Shown here piece by piece: positions 1-13,600 of a stretch of 64,000 nt of DNA (position 1 is the stretch's first letter; each line of letters opens with the position of its first letter). A program made the translations under genes and the position numbers. Source of the DNA: Eonycteris spelaea (lineage: Eukaryota; Chordata; Mammalia; Chiroptera; Pteropodidae); the NCBI GenBank assembly GCA_003508835.1, contig PUFA01000006.1, forward strand, positions 8,370,001 to 8,434,000, read 5' to 3'. The notes beneath the pieces are model-generated. The model was not told where the DNA came from. It made no database searches and saw nothing but the letters and a program-made list of their open reading frames with translations.

Positions 1-560
1 GCAGTCCCACCAGCAGTGTATGAGGGTTCCTTTTTCTCCGCATCCTCTCCAGCATTTGTTATTACTTGTCCTGTTGACTATAGCCATTCTAACAGGTGTG
101 AGATGATATACCATTGTGGTTTTGATTTGCATTTCCTTAATAGCTAGTGATGTTGAGCATCTTTTCATATATTTGTTGGCCTTTTGTATGTCCTCTAGGG
201 AGAAGTGTCTCTTCATGTTTTGATGGGATCATTTGTTTTTTTTGTTGTTGTTGTTATCAAGTTGTATGATAACAAGTTCTTTTATATTTTGGATATTAGG
301 CCCTTATCAGAGATGTTGCTTGCAAATATATTTTCCCATTCGGATGGTTGTCTTTTTGCCTTATTGACAGTTTCTTTTGCTGAGTAGAAGCTTTTTAGTT
401 TGATGTAGTCCTATTTATTTATTTTTGCTCTTACTTCCCTTGCCTTTGAGGTCAAATTCATAAAATCCTCTTTAAGTTCAAGGTCCTTGAGTTTAGTTCC
501 TATGTTTTCTTCTATGCATTTTATTGTTTCAGATCTTATATTCAGGTACTTAGAGATAAA
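1..560 (-). mobile_element. LINE-1 ORF2 fragment (cut by window start)
   Basis: Antisense L1 ORF2 3' region. Bases 1-476 closely match 11540-12013 in the same orientation and carry the same landmarks (TTGTTGACTATAGCCATTC, TTTTGCTGAG). It is broken by stops and not coding. Confidence 0.85.
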
Positions 561-652
561 TTTAACAAAATATGTGTAAGAGCTATATATAGAAAACTTT
601 AAAACATTGGTGAGAAAAAAATAACTAAATAAATGGACAAAGATACCATTGT

Positions 653-1101
653 AATGGGTTGAATGGTGCCCCCTGCACCCATGATGTCCACCTGGAAACT
701 CAGTGTAAGACCTTATTTAGGAATAGGGTCTTTGCAGGTATAATTAGTTAGGATCTTGAGATGAAATCATCCTTATTTAGGGTGGGCCCTAAATTCAATG
801 CCTGGTGTCTTTACAAGAAAAAGAAGACGGAGATTTGGACCCACGAAGGCACAGGAAAGGCCATATGAAGATGGAGACAAAGACTAGAGTTGTGTTGCCA
901 CAGGCCAAGGAATGCCAAGAGCCTGTGGAAGCTGGAAGAGGCAAAGGAGGCTTTTATCCAAAGACCTGAAGAAGGAATGTGGCTGTGCCAGTACCTTGAT
1001 TTTGTATTTCTGGGCTATAGAACTGTGAGAGGATAAATTTCTGTTGTTTTAAGTTACCAAGTTTCTGGTAATTTTTTATGGCAGCCGTAGGAAACTAATA
1101 C
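653..1101 (+). mobile_element. MLT1-type LTR (ERVL-MaLR)
   Basis: It shows the MLT1 order: GGGTTGAATGGTGCCCCC near the start, GACCTTATTTAGGAATAGGG, GGTGGGCCCTAAATTCAATG, a polyadenylation-like GGATAAATTTCTGTTGTTTTAAG, and the end GGAAACTAATACA. It is an old, solitary LTR with no internal coding region. Confidence 0.8.
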
Positions 1102-1109
1102 AGCCATGT

Positions 1110-2572
1110 TCGTGGACTGGGTCTTAGAATAATCAAAACAATTTTGAAAATGAACAACAAATTTGGAAGACCTAAACTGTTTAAGAGTTACTATACAGCT
1201 ACAGTAATCAAAGCAGTAGTATTGGTGTAAAGATAGATTAATTCAATGAAACAGGACAGAGTCGAGAAATAGACTCAACACAAATATGGTCAGTTGATGT
1301 TCCAAGGCAATTTAGTGGGGGAAAGGATACTGTTTTTAAGAATGATGTTAGAACAGTTCAATATCGATAAGGGAAATTGTGAACCTTGATCCTTACCTCA
1401 CACCATACAGAAATATTAGCTCAAAATGGATCATTGACCTAACATTTAAGAGCGAAAACTATAAAACTTATAGAAGAAAATGCCGGAGAATAATTTTTTT
1501 GTGATCTTGTTGCTGAATGAATGAGTCACTGAAAGCATGAAACATAAAAGAAAAAATTGATAAACTGGAGCCCACTAAAGTGACAGACTTTTGCTATTAA
1601 AAGATGCCATTTAGAAAGATGAAAAGTCAAGTTACAAACTGGGAAAACATATTTTCAAGTTTAATACTTAACAAAGGACTTATTTCTAGAATATATAAAG
1701 AGCTCTTATAACTGAGATAGAAAACTAATACTAAAGCAAATAAGTTGTCCACCAAAGAAGTTGTACAGATGTCTGGTAAGTACATGAAAAGATGGTCAAT
1801 ATCATTCATCATTAGAAAAATGCAAATTAAAAACCACAATAAGGTGCTGCTATACACCTCAATAATGGCTAAAATTAAAAAGGCTACATACAACAAATTC
1901 TCGCAAGGTTGTAGAACAACTTGAATGCTCACACTGGTGGTTGGACTATATAATGACATAACAACTTTGGAAAATGGTTTGGCAGTTTCTTAAAAACCTG
2001 AGGATACATCTTCCATATGACCAGGCATTCTACTACTCATAGATATTTACCCAAGAGAAATGAAAGGATATGTTCATACAAAGACTTGTGGAGGAATATT
2101 TATAACAGCTCAATTTGTAAGAGCCCCAAACTGGAACCAACCCCAATGTTCATCTGTTGGTGAATGAATAAACAAACTGTGGCATAGTCATACAACAGAA
2201 ACCTACCTACCCAGCAATCATAAGGAAAGACTATTAATACACACAGCAGCATGGATGAATAGCAGAATAATTTTGCTGGGTGAAAGAAGCCAGACCAAAA
2301 AAGAGTACACACTTGTGACTCCCTTTACATAAAATTCTAAGAAATGCAAACTGTAGTGATAAGAAGTGGAGCAGTAGTTGCTTGGTGAGCAGGGTGGGAG
2401 GAGAAGGGGTCACAAAGGAACATGAGGAATCTTTGGAACTGCTGGATATTGTCATCATCTTGATTGTGGTGATGGTTTCATAGATGTACACATATGTCAA
2501 AATTTATCAAATTATACACTAAGTATATTCAGTTTATTGTATGTTGATTGTACTTTAATAAAATTGTAAAAA
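1110..2572 (+). mobile_element. Old LINE-1 3' part
   Basis: Sense L1 ORF2 3' region plus 3' UTR (AAATTATACACTAAGTATAT, then TTTAATAAAATTGTAAAAAA). It is heavily degraded. The long open frames on the opposite strand here are shadows of the L1. Confidence 0.8.
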
Positions 2573-2575
2573 AAA

Positions 2576-3530
2576 ATGAACAAAGATGTGAATAAACTTA
2601 ACCAAAGAAAATATATGACTGGCCAGTAAACACATTAAAAGATGTTCAACCTCATTAGTTATCAGAAACATGCAAATTAAATCACAGTGAGATACCATTC
2701 AAATAACAAGAAATAAAAAGATAAAGAATACCAAGTATTGCCTATGACCTGAATGTGCCTGATATCATCTGATCTTGGAAGCTAAACAGGGTCAGGCCTG
2801 GTTAGTACTTGGATGGGAGACCACCTAGGAATACTAGGTGCTGTAGATGTAAAAAAGAAAAAATACTAAGTATTGGTGAAGTTGTGGAGCAACTGGAACT
2901 CTCATACATTGCTGGTAGAAATGCAAAATGGTACAGTCACTTTGGATAATAGTTGATAGTTTCTTATAAAGTTAAGCATACAGTTATATGTAACTAGCAT
3001 AAATACTTCTAAGTATTTACTCAAGATAAATGAAAATATATGTTCACAGAAACATTTGTGTTCAAACATATAGCAGCTTTATAAGAGCTTAGAAAACTGA
3101 AAACAATTTAAATATCAATGATGAATGGATAAATAAAAAATTTGGTATATTTCTATAATGGCATACTACTCGGTAATAAAAAAGAATGAACTACTGAATC
3201 ATGGATGAATCTTAAAAACATTATGTTGTGTGAAAACAGCCAGAAACAAAAATATTATGTATAAGATCCTTTTATTTGAAATAGAAGAAGGCCCAAACCA
3301 ACAAATGGTGACAGAAGACAAATCAGTAGTTTCTTGGACCTGAGGATGGAAGCAGGAATTTGCTGCAAAGGAGCATAGACCAATTTTGGGGGCTAATAGA
3401 AATGTTCTCTCTCTTGATTATGGTTATGTGGGTGTATATACTTATCAAAACTCATTGACCTATGCACTTTAAATGTGTGCAGTTCAGTTTTTGTAAATTA
3501 TATTTCAATTAAGTCAATTGAAAACAAACC
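2576..3530 (+). mobile_element. Old LINE-1 3' part, split by a 5S-SINE
   Basis: Sense L1 ORF2/3' UTR sequence from ACTGGCCAGTAAACACATTA to the AATTATATTTCAATTAAG end. Its continuity is broken only by the insertion at 2740-2861, so this L1 is older than the SINE. Confidence 0.8.
2740..2861 (+). mobile_element. 5S rRNA-derived SINE (MEG-RS-like)
   Basis: About 110 nt resemble vertebrate 5S rRNA, best in the internal promoter (AAGCTAAACAGGGTCAGGCC and GTACTTGGATGGGAGACC), followed by an A-rich tail. It is bounded by 13-bp duplications AATACCAAGTATT (2727-2739) and AATACTAAGTATT (2862-2874), which differ at one base. That makes it a retroposed copy inside an L1. The family name is inferred from knowledge of megabat SINEs. 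Confidence 0.88.
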
Positions 3531-3539
3531 AACCCATAT

Positions 3540-4195
3540 CACCAGCTTTGTTTAGTCACTCACCATTTCTCATTTGGATGAATACAGTACCCTCCTAAAT
3601 GATATTCTTGTTGTTGTCTTCCTTCTTCAAGCTCATACACTAAATAGTAACTTGAATTATCTATTTAAAACAGAAACCTGACCTTGTCACTTCCTTGCAT
3701 ACAACCATCGATTGCTTACCATTACCTGGCTCCTTGAAGTAGTGTATACTGTCTTCTTTACTCTGGCCATTGACTGTCTTTCCAGCTCATCTTCCATTAC
3801 TTCCTGCCTCTTACTTTGCTTATGATTCTCAGTTCCCAACACATGCCATGTTAATCTCATTTCTACACTCCACTCTCCCCTCAGTCTTTTGTCTAGTAAA
3901 CTTTACCCTTTAAAAATCAGCTCTGGACTCTCCTCCTTCAGAAAGCCTTTATTTAAACTATCCTTCGCATGCACCCTTTCTCCAAGAGAGAGAAGTTAAA
4001 TACTCTCAGGGTTTCTTTGATTCATCATAACTTTCCTAGTTATTTCTACCATTTTGGTTTATTATGTTTTAAGTTCTCTCCCCCCCCCCCACTAGAATGT
4101 ACACTTGTTGAGCACAGCGATTATTTTTATATATGTATATATATTTTGGATCCAGAAAGCTCGTTTTGTAATAGGTGCTTAATAAGTATTTGTAG
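3540..4195 (+). mobile_element. L2 LINE 3' part
   Basis: Sense L2-like sequence with the CT-rich body (CTCCTCCTTCAGAAAGCC) and the typical 3' end (AATGTACACTTGTTGAGCAC through TAGGTGCTTAATAAGTATTTG). It includes a C10-type run at 4081-4090. Confidence 0.65.
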
Positions 4196-4433
4196 AAAAA
4201 TTGAATATAAATGTTAAGATTGTTACTATTTTAAGCAGAACTGTCGGCATAGAAAGAAAGACTGGGAAGATTTATATCAACATAATACCAGATTGAGTAG
4301 TAAGACTAGTTTCTTTCACATTTTTGACAGTTTTGCATTAACACATTTAATGTGCAATTACTTCATGTGATATAACCTAAAAAATTGGCTTTATAACTTT
4401 TGTCTACTTAAATGAATTTTTGCATTTCTTTAG

Positions 4434-4680
4434 GTCCGCAAGGAAGTCACAATTTCCAATCCCTTAACCACAAATCTGACTGAGGAGACTGCTGTTTGGT
4501 CAAATAATGTATCAGTCCAACCTGAGGTGTCAGAAGATCTGGGTACTACACCTAGCATTCAGCAAGTAAAAAACCCTGGGAAAATCCAAGTTGCTGCCCC
4601 TCTGCCAGTGGCTCCCTCCAACAGTTATGCTACCCCCACCCCCCAGGCCTCTTTCCAGAGCACCTCAGCACCAAACCCAG
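4434..4680 (+). CDS. KIAA0319L: KIAA0319L exon: linker before PKD1
   Basis: This 247-nt exon follows a TTTCTTTAG acceptor and ends at CCAG/GTGAGA (phase 0 in, phase 1 out). It starts [15 protein letters not shown] and continues as a Ser/Thr/Pro/Gln-rich stretch without a folded-domain signature, about residues 223-304. Two N-glycosylation sequons are visible (NLT, NVS). It is a flexible, probably O-glycosylated spacer between the N-terminal MANEC-type domain (outside the window) and the PKD array. Confidence 0.93.
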
Positions 4681-7600
4681 GTGAGACCCTTTGCTTCTGC
4701 CCATGGAGATAGGATAGGAAAGTAGAAAATTTAATCAAAGTGTTCCATTTTAATGGAAAGAAAGGGGGATGTATGACTTTTAATACTGTAGGTTAAAAGA
4801 AAAAATAATCCTATTCATGTCCCTGTAATCATAGGATTTGGGGCTCTCGATCCTTTTCTCAACAGGCCGGAGCCTGTGGGAATTTATGAAGCTCATTTCC
4901 CCCAAGCCAGATTCCACTGGGACTTAAGGGCACAAGATTCAATTAAGCAGTGTTCAAGGAATCAAGCAAACAGAGGCCACTGGGAAGAAAGAGTTGAATC
5001 TGTGCACCTGTTTGCCTTCTGAACAGCTAGTTGTAGATCATATATTTGTCTCTCTGATTTTGACAGCATCTTTAGTTTTTAAAGCAACCCATAGAAAGAT
5101 TTATACCTAGAATGTTGCCTTAAGTCTATGTTTCATGAGCGCCATTCTAAGGTTTTAGGAGGCAATGGTTAATCAAGGAAACTAGTTGATCTTCATTCCC
5201 TGGAGGACTCAACAGGGAGAAGAAAAGCCACTGAAAATGATTTTTGTGCAGTTTTAATTTCCTAGGGCCTCCTTTGGTGGTAATATAACATGAAAAATTT
5301 TAGGGTTTCATTCCTAGGGCACTAAAGTAATTTTTTTTAAATTCAGAATGCCTGTCATTTTTGGTGTAATCATGAAGGGTTTGAGTTGCACTGTATTTTT
5401 GTCCCTTATACTTTATCTGAGTATAGTGGTTTCTTTCTTCTTCTCCTCCTCCTCCTTTCTTTTTTTTTTTGAAAGTCACTTCAGAGAATTCTTATTTCAC
5501 CTCCTGGGGTTTCTAAATGGTAAAGCTTCCATAATGGATGTTTTCATTTCTCTCCAAGTACAGTGTCCCAAGCAGACAGGTAAATCTCAAATTTCATATT
5601 TGTCTAGGAAGCCCATCTCACTGCCTAGTCTTGAAATATGGGTGGACCAGGCAGTTGTTTGCTTTAAGCTCTGTAGTTCCTAGGTCTCATAACGAATGAA
5701 CAATTATTGTCAGAGAAAAGATTTATATAACCAGTGGTTCTCAACAACCTGCAAACATTTTTGGTTGTTATAGCTAAGGAGGAGGGGTGCTACTGACATC
5801 TAGTGGGTAGAGGCCAGGGATACTGCTAAGCATCTTAGAGAACACAGGACAATTTCCCTGACACAAAGAATTATCTGCTCCAAAGTGCCAAGGTTGAGAA
5901 ACCCTAACATGTATGAACTCGCCGGTGAATAGTTTACAGACAGTATATAGCTATTAGCTGATGTGGTATTCCAAATAATGCTAAAGTAGTTCAAGAAGTA
6001 GGTCAGTTTGAATGGAAATGATCTGGGAAGATTTCTTGGAGAGAAGACTGGCTATGAGCTAGAAACAAAGTATTGTATTTAGAATAAAGAAAGCACAAAC
6101 CCCAATTGGAGAAATAGCTTTAGTAAAGTCCCCAGGAGTAGACCATGGCTTCTATGGAACACAAGAGGAAAAATGAATAAAACTAGAGACAGAATTGCGT
6201 AGGAAGGGTGAGATGGTATGATCAGATGATAATAGTTCTCTCATACAAGGTGAGGAGTTTGGCCTTAAATATGGTGTGTGTATGTGGGGTGGGGGTGTCT
6301 TGAGTAGGAGAGTAACATGGTGGGCGAGGGTTTTAGAAAAACTAATGATGGTGGGTGTTTTAGGAAGACAGAATGGATTAGAGTGGGGAGAGCTAGCAGA
6401 TGGAAGAACAATTAAGATCCTTGGAATAATGTAAGTCTATGGTTGTAACAACTGGAATAGAAAGAAATTAACAGTGGCCTTGTGATCAACACTTGCCTTT
6501 TCTTCTAGGAACTTTATGTCTGTTTTTTATTAGAAAGTTATTTATCAGCATAAAGATGATCCTTGGCAACAGTTGAACTCTGTTTATTGAGCTCTGTGGA
6601 AAGTACTGTATAAAAAAGGCTTAAGGATCAACAGTAGTTAAAATACAGTGGAGGAAAGTCAGAAAAGAAGAAAAGTAGAATAATATGGTGTTATGATAAC
6701 CAAGAGTTTTGAGATGGAGGCAGTTAGCAGTATTAGATGCCACAGAGGGAAGTATGAGGGCGGAGAAACAGTTATTCGATTTGCTAAGCAGTTTGTTAAT
6801 AACCTCTAAAAGGTTCTTTTCAGTGGAAAAGTGGGGGCAGGATCAGACTTCAGGGGATTAGAGTGGATAAGTAATGAGGAAATGAAGGCAGTAGCTGAAA
6901 ATTGTTAATAACAGAAATTTGACCACAAAAAGGAGAGAAATGAGATAGTTTGGATTTCATTCCTTAACTCTTACATATTTTTTTCATTTCCAGTTATAAA
7001 GGAACTGGTGGTATCTGCTGGAGAGAGTGTCCAGATGACTCTGCCTAAGAATGAAGTTCAATTAAATGCATATGTTCTCCAAGAACCACTTGAAGGTAAA
7101 ACATCCCCTTACATTTGGATGATGTTTTAATTTATAATGATAAACACATACCTTCATTCATTTACTCATTGCAACAATCCTGTGAGAATAAGTATAGCGA
7201 GTACATGCACAAATATTTATGTGATATGAGAGGCAATGTGATATAATATTTGAGATCCTGGCTTTGACATCAAGTCTGGGTTCAAATCTCAACTCAGCCA
7301 GTCATTAGCTGAATGATTTTAAGCAAATTATTTAATTTCTCTAAGTTTCCATTTCTTTTTCAGTTAAATAAGGATAATAATTCCTACTTTAAGGGCAAAA
7401 TGAAATGGTATATAAGACACCTACTTCAGGCCCTAGCATATAACTGATGCTCACTGAATGTAGGTTGTATTATTTGCATTTAAAGGCGGAAGAAACTGAG
7501 ACTCAGGTTGACCTCTTTATTTTAGCCAAACATCTAGTAAATAGCAGTTATAAAACTTGTAGAGAAGTTATTCACGGCTATTGTTACTATAGATTTGTTA

Positions 7601-10600
7601 CTTAAAAGACAGGTGCAATGTGATGCACAAAATGCAAATTTATGCAATATATAAATTAGGGGATGATTAATTATTTAAGAAAACTTTGTAATGTGAGCTT
7701 TTTTTTCACCTTTGAAATATATATTAATATACCAAAGTTTGACTTATAAGTCTCAGACTATCTATGATATGAAGTGAAGCATACCTTGATGGAAAATGAT
7801 TGTATTGCGTTTATATTATTCTCAATTATAAGGTTAGTCAAGTAGAATGCCACACTCTATTCAGGATGGGGTCCTTCCATTTTAGGTAAACGTGCTTCCA
7901 ATACAATGTTTCTATTTTCTGGGCCTAATACCAAATCGTATATTTATGCAAAAAGTACTTTTCCAGAACCTAAATGCCCTCTTTGTTCTAAATTTCTGCC
8001 CTCAAATTGAGTTTTCTTTAGTAGTTCATTCCACCACCCTCTAGAGAAGCTGGTGGTAAGATAAGGTGAATAGATTTGGTGGCCGTTGAAGACAGAGTGA
8101 GGAAAGAACGGCCTGGAGCTGCGTCTGCTTTCACTCTTCTGTGAACGCTGTGCCGCGCTGTACTGTGTTTTCTTTTCTAACCCCTATTTGCATTACATTT
8201 TTTGTGAGTTAATAATCGTCTTGTACATCAGTGTTCCAAAACACATCAGTTCAGAAATAGATTCTTTTTAATTCTCCTCTCCCCAAGTCAAAGACATAAC
8301 GATGGATGGTTTCAAACTTTCAAAGGTTGAGGAGGATGAGGTACTGCCAGCTCTGCCTGCTTTTCCGCCCCCTCACCTCCAGTGGCCACCCCTGAAGCAC
8401 CTCTCAGGATCCCTCTGGGGTTTGGAGGGGGTTTGAAAACCACTTTCCGAAAGCATGAAAACCAGCATTCTGTCTAACAGACTTGTACTTAGTCGTTCCC
8501 ACCCTTGGATAAAGTTCTGTCTGTAAGACATTCATCCCCCGAGCTTGTCTGTCCCAGGAATATGGTCCTTTTTTGAAATTTGTGTTGTTAGCCTTAAATA
8601 TTATAAAATTGTCGGTTCCCAAACTGGTGTGTGTCTGTCATCTGTGTGGAAACAATTTCCAGCCAGAGCTGGAAGAGATGCCATCTCTTAGCACCCATCC
8701 TACTACTGCTGCTGCGTTCCTGCTCTGTACCTAACTTTTACATACACATTTGTGAAAGCTGGCTGGGGCTGACAATTGGACAAAAGAAGACTAGTATTTT
8801 GGAGAGGAAAGAAGAGTAATAGCTCTTATATCTCAGGCCTATAAAAGAAATTCAGGTCTTAAAGATGAAGGCTATCTTGGAATTAGGTTCTATGTGTTAA
8901 TTTTAACTTTTAAGCTCGTGAAAGAAGAAAAAATTGACCATTCTCTGCTAAGCATTTGAGATTTCTTATTTTTTCTTTTCTTTTTTCCTTTTGAGTAGTA
9001 AATTAAACTGACCCTTCCTACCAGATCCCATTCTTTTTAGCCAGACATACATTTTGTTCCCCCTGAAAAAAAATTTAAGACCCTTTTATTGGGGAGGGAT
9101 TCCATTTACAGAATTCTGTCTTTGCCTTACCCAGTCATATAGTCTGAGCTACAAATGAGGACCATTTAATGCTTCATTTGATCTTAATTAATTTCAGTGG
9201 GGCCTGTTTTAAGTGGGCCATCCTCAGCCGTCTTCTGCAGTATGTTATTTAGCTCAGCAGGAATGAAGTAGCTCTTTTAACTCACCAGGGTGTGATGACC
9301 TCAGTGAGACAGCATTGTTAGCATTCTGTAAAAAGCTATTTTTGAACCATGTTATTTAGAACTCATTGCTGTTCTTTGTTGGAAAAAGAAGTTTTGCAAG
9401 AATATGGCCTTTGTTCCCAGTGAGTTCATCTATTGTGGTTGTTAGGGCATGCATTTTCACTGGGATGTCACACCATGAGAAACTTGGTATTTTGAGGGAC
9501 GACCAGTCCTGAGCAGGGCGGGTCTTGGGGCAGGATGAGCATTGTTGGGAGAGAGTGGAAGAAGCCCTGGCTACCAGAGTCAGCAGAAGCCACCCTTTCT
9601 TTCAACAGAATGTTTGGTTTCCCTGTAGGCTTTGGGTGAGATCTTAAAAAGTAGGGCCTTGTCAAGATTTAGAAGAGATTCGTTGTTGGCAGGCTGTGTG
9701 GCTGCCCTCTTTGTGTGTAGGTGCGTGTTTTGATGATTTTTGTAACTGCCCTTCTATAGGAGAAACCTACACCTACGACTGGCAGCTGATTACTCATCCT
9801 AAAGACTACAGTGGAGAAATGGAAGGGAAACATTCTCGGATCCTCAAACTGTCGAAGGTGAATTTGCCTCCTGTCATTTGTAGGGCTGGGGTAGAGGGGT
9901 TGACCATTGCTTCAGATTTATAATAATACAATTTTCTGTCCACACTTAAGTTAGGAACAGTCTTTCAGAAGTGAATCCTCCAAAAGTCTTGACTGGCTGA
10001 CATCCAGTATTTATTCGTGTATGATTCTAAAATTTTCATTTATGATGAGAAGACTGTAATAAACATGGTGGTGATAGCTGAAAATATATAGTAAACAACT
10101 TTTAAGAATGATATAAGGATTTTAGAATTTGGGAAATAAGCTAGGTTATTTGTAGCAACATGACTGTGTAAAATGTCTCAGTCTTTTTTGAGATTCAGTG
10201 TAGTTATTAAGAGCCATAAAAATGTTCATATTCTTTGGTCAAGCAATTAACATCCCTTCCTCCCTCCCTTCCTTCCTTCCTTCCTTCCTTCCTTCCTTCC
10301 ATTTATCCATCCATCCTTCTTTTCTTCCTTTTTTCCTACCTTCCTTCCTTCCTTTGCGTCAACAACTGTTTATTGTACCTAGTTTATGGCAGGTATTGGG
10401 GATTTACTGGTGAGTTAATCATAATCTTAGCATTCAAGGACAAAAGAGTCTGGTAAGTGATACTGACTGGAAGCAGGTAATTTAAATGTGGGATGCACTA
10501 GATCAGTGCCAGTGGGTATTGAAGACCTGGGAGTTAGAGTGGATTTCTTAGAGTTTGCCTAGTTGGGTCATGAAAGGTGGCTAAGATACTGGGTAAAGGG

Positions 10601-13600
10601 TAGAGCAGTAACGTCCTCAGCAGGTAAAGCAATAGCAGTCATATATGGTTCAGCCTGACTCGAGCCTCTGGCGTGAGAAGAGCAATGGCTAGAGGAAGTG
10701 CCAGAGATGTAGGGGTCAGATTGCACAGACTCTTCATAAGGGATTTGACTCTTATCCAGAGGGAATAGGGAAACTTTGAAAGGTTTTAAGCAGGTGAAAG
10801 ACTTATTCAGATTTTCAGGTTAGAAACATCCCCTGTCTGCAGATTGGAGGAGATGAGACTCAAACTAGGGAGAGCAATGAGGACTCTGTTGACAAACGTA
10901 GATGTGAGATAATAATAGCCTGAGTAAAACAAACTAAATAAAATAAAACTTAAAAAACCACCTATTGTGCTCATACCATGTGCTAGAAACGTGGCTAATT
11001 GTTTTTTTTAAATGTCAGGGTTTTTTTTTTTTCATACTATATATACATAATTTTTAAAAACTTTTTTTATTTTTCCCCTCTCCCCTCCCTTCTGGTAACC
11101 ACTAGTCCATTGTCCATGTCCACGAGTCTCTGTTTGTCCTGTTCATTTGTTGCTTTTAGGTTTATGTCCCACATATGTGATATCATGTGATTTTCAACCT
11201 TTTCTGCCTGGCTTATTTCACTTAGTATGATTATTTCAAGGTCCATCCATGTTGTTGCAAATGGCAGTATTTCATTTCTTTTTATGGCTGAGTAATATTC
11301 CTTACGTACCACAGCTTCTTTAGCCAGTCATCTATCGTAGGACACTATGGTTGCTTCCATGTCCCAGCCACTGTGAATACTGCTGCTATGAACATCGGTG
11401 TGCAAATATCTTTTTGGATATGGGTTTTCAAGTCTTTGGGGTAAAAACCCAGTAGAGGGATTGCTGGATCAAATGGTAGATCAATTCTTAGTTTTTTGTG
11501 GGACCTCCATACTCTTTTCCACAGTGACTATATCAATTTGCAGTCCCACCAGCAGTGTATGAGGATTTGTTTTTTCCACATCCTCTCCAACATTTGTTAT
11601 ACTTGTCTTGTTGACTATAGCCATTCTAACAGGTGTGAGATGAATATCATTGTGGTTTTGATTTGCATTTCCCTAATAGCTAGTGATGTTGAGCATCTTT
11701 TCATATATTCGTTGACCATTTGTATGTCTTCTAGGGAGAAGTGTCTGTTCAGGTCCTCTGCCCATTTTTTGATTGGGTCGTTTGTTTTTTTGTTGTTATC
11801 AATTCGTATGAGTTCTTTATATATTTTTGACATTAGGCCCTTATTGGAGGTGTTGCTTGCAAATATATTTTCCCATTCAGATGGTTCTCTCTTTACCTTG
11901 TTGACAGTTTCTTTTGCTGAGCAGAAGCTTTTTAGTTTAATGTAGTCCTATTTATTTATTTTTGCTCTTACTTCCCTTGCCTTTGAGGTCAAATTCATAA
12001 AATCCTCTTTAAGTGCTAATTGTTTTATGTAGTTATTTAATATTCATAACAATCCCAAGATACAGATATTAGTATCTGTTTTACAAATGACAAACTAAAC
12101 ATTGGAAAAATAAAGTGGTTTGGCCAAATTTTACAAAGCTATTAAGTGGTAGACTTGAACTGGAACTTTCTGTCTCTAAAGCCTATGCTTTTAATAACTG
12201 TGCTATGATGAATGATTAAAAACTAATGTGATATTTATAAAAACAAACAACAACAACAACAACAAAAAACAAAGGTGATGGCAGTGTGAATGAAGAGAAG
12301 TGAGTGGATTTCAGAAATGGAGGTTGACTTAATAAGGCTTAGTTATCAATTAATTGGGTGGAGGTGTTCAGGAAGGGACGTCTAGGATAATTCTAGCCTT
12401 TTGGCTTTGGCACCAGGTGGGTGTTGCTGCAGTAGTGCTGACATTCACAAAAATGAGCAGGTTTGGGGCAGGTTTGCAGATGATTAATTCATTTTCAGAT
12501 AGACTGAGTTTGAGGTGCCTATGAAACATTTGAGTGGAGGTGTCCAGTTAGTAGCTGGGGATCAGGATACAAGTCTGGTCTAGAGGTAAATTTGCACATC
12601 AAACTCAAAGAGATGACGATTGAAGCCATGGTAATAGATACCATCAAGAGAGAGTGGGTAGAGTGAGGAAATAAATGGATTGTGACTGAAATTCTGGGGA
12701 CATTGTCACTAAAAGTATAGAAGGAAGAGGAAATGAGTGGGAAGGGAAGTGAAAGCCAGGGAAAAGAGAGCATTACAAGAAGGAAGCGGGCAAATACACT
12801 ACATGTAGTCAGTTAGCACACAAAAAAGATCATTGAAAAGAAAGAAAAAAACCCATTTGCCTGAAAGATGTTCATCATAGCTTTAGTTACAATAGTGAAA
12901 ATTTGGGAACAACACGCATAGCCAACAATATGGAATGCTTATGTGAATTATGGCACATGTATTCATATATACTATTCCACAATCATTAAAATGACTATTA
13001 AAGACTATTATTAATGGAGAAAGTGTTCATGCTAAATGAATGGAAGAAAGAACAATAAAAAGTTTGATACACACCTTGATTTTAGCTAGACCCTGAATAC
13101 CACTGACATACGAGCTCCTTGAAGGCAGAGAGCTTATCTTATTCATCTCCAAACCCCAAGCCTAGGACAACGACTAGTACATAACTGGTTTCAGTAAATG
13201 TTTGCTGAACGGTTGAATTGTTTAAAACTATTTTTGTGTGTGTGATTAATGACTGGGAGGAAATAAGAGAAATATGATTAAATAATTGATGTGTTAGGAC
13301 CGTGGGATTTAGGTAATTTTTTTCTTTTATATTATGTTTATACAGTTAGTGGAACTCAGAAGGGAAACATAGTCAGATATTTGGGAGCCATTTGGTATTT
13401 TTACAAAATGTTTTTTTTGCAGAGATGATTGTTTTAATTTCATAACTCTGTAAAGTATGATAGTTGGGCCCTTAATGTTCTTTTTAAAAGGAAATGGGAG
13501 TACAGAGATATTGAAATCCCTTCTGTTGTTCTAGAGTCAGCTAGTAATAAGATTCACATAAAAAGCTATGGTTTTTAGTTTATAATTCATTGTTTCACAT

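Noticed and set aside
2740..2861. A working 5S rRNA gene
   Set aside because: The 5' end is diverged, there is no T-run terminator in place, and target-site duplications show retroposition.
10222..10456. Proline/serine-rich small proteins
   Set aside because: They are translations of the CCTT microsatellite.
11067..11312. An 81-codon minus-strand gene
   Set aside because: It is the LINE-1 ORF2 C-terminus, bounded by a target-site duplication.
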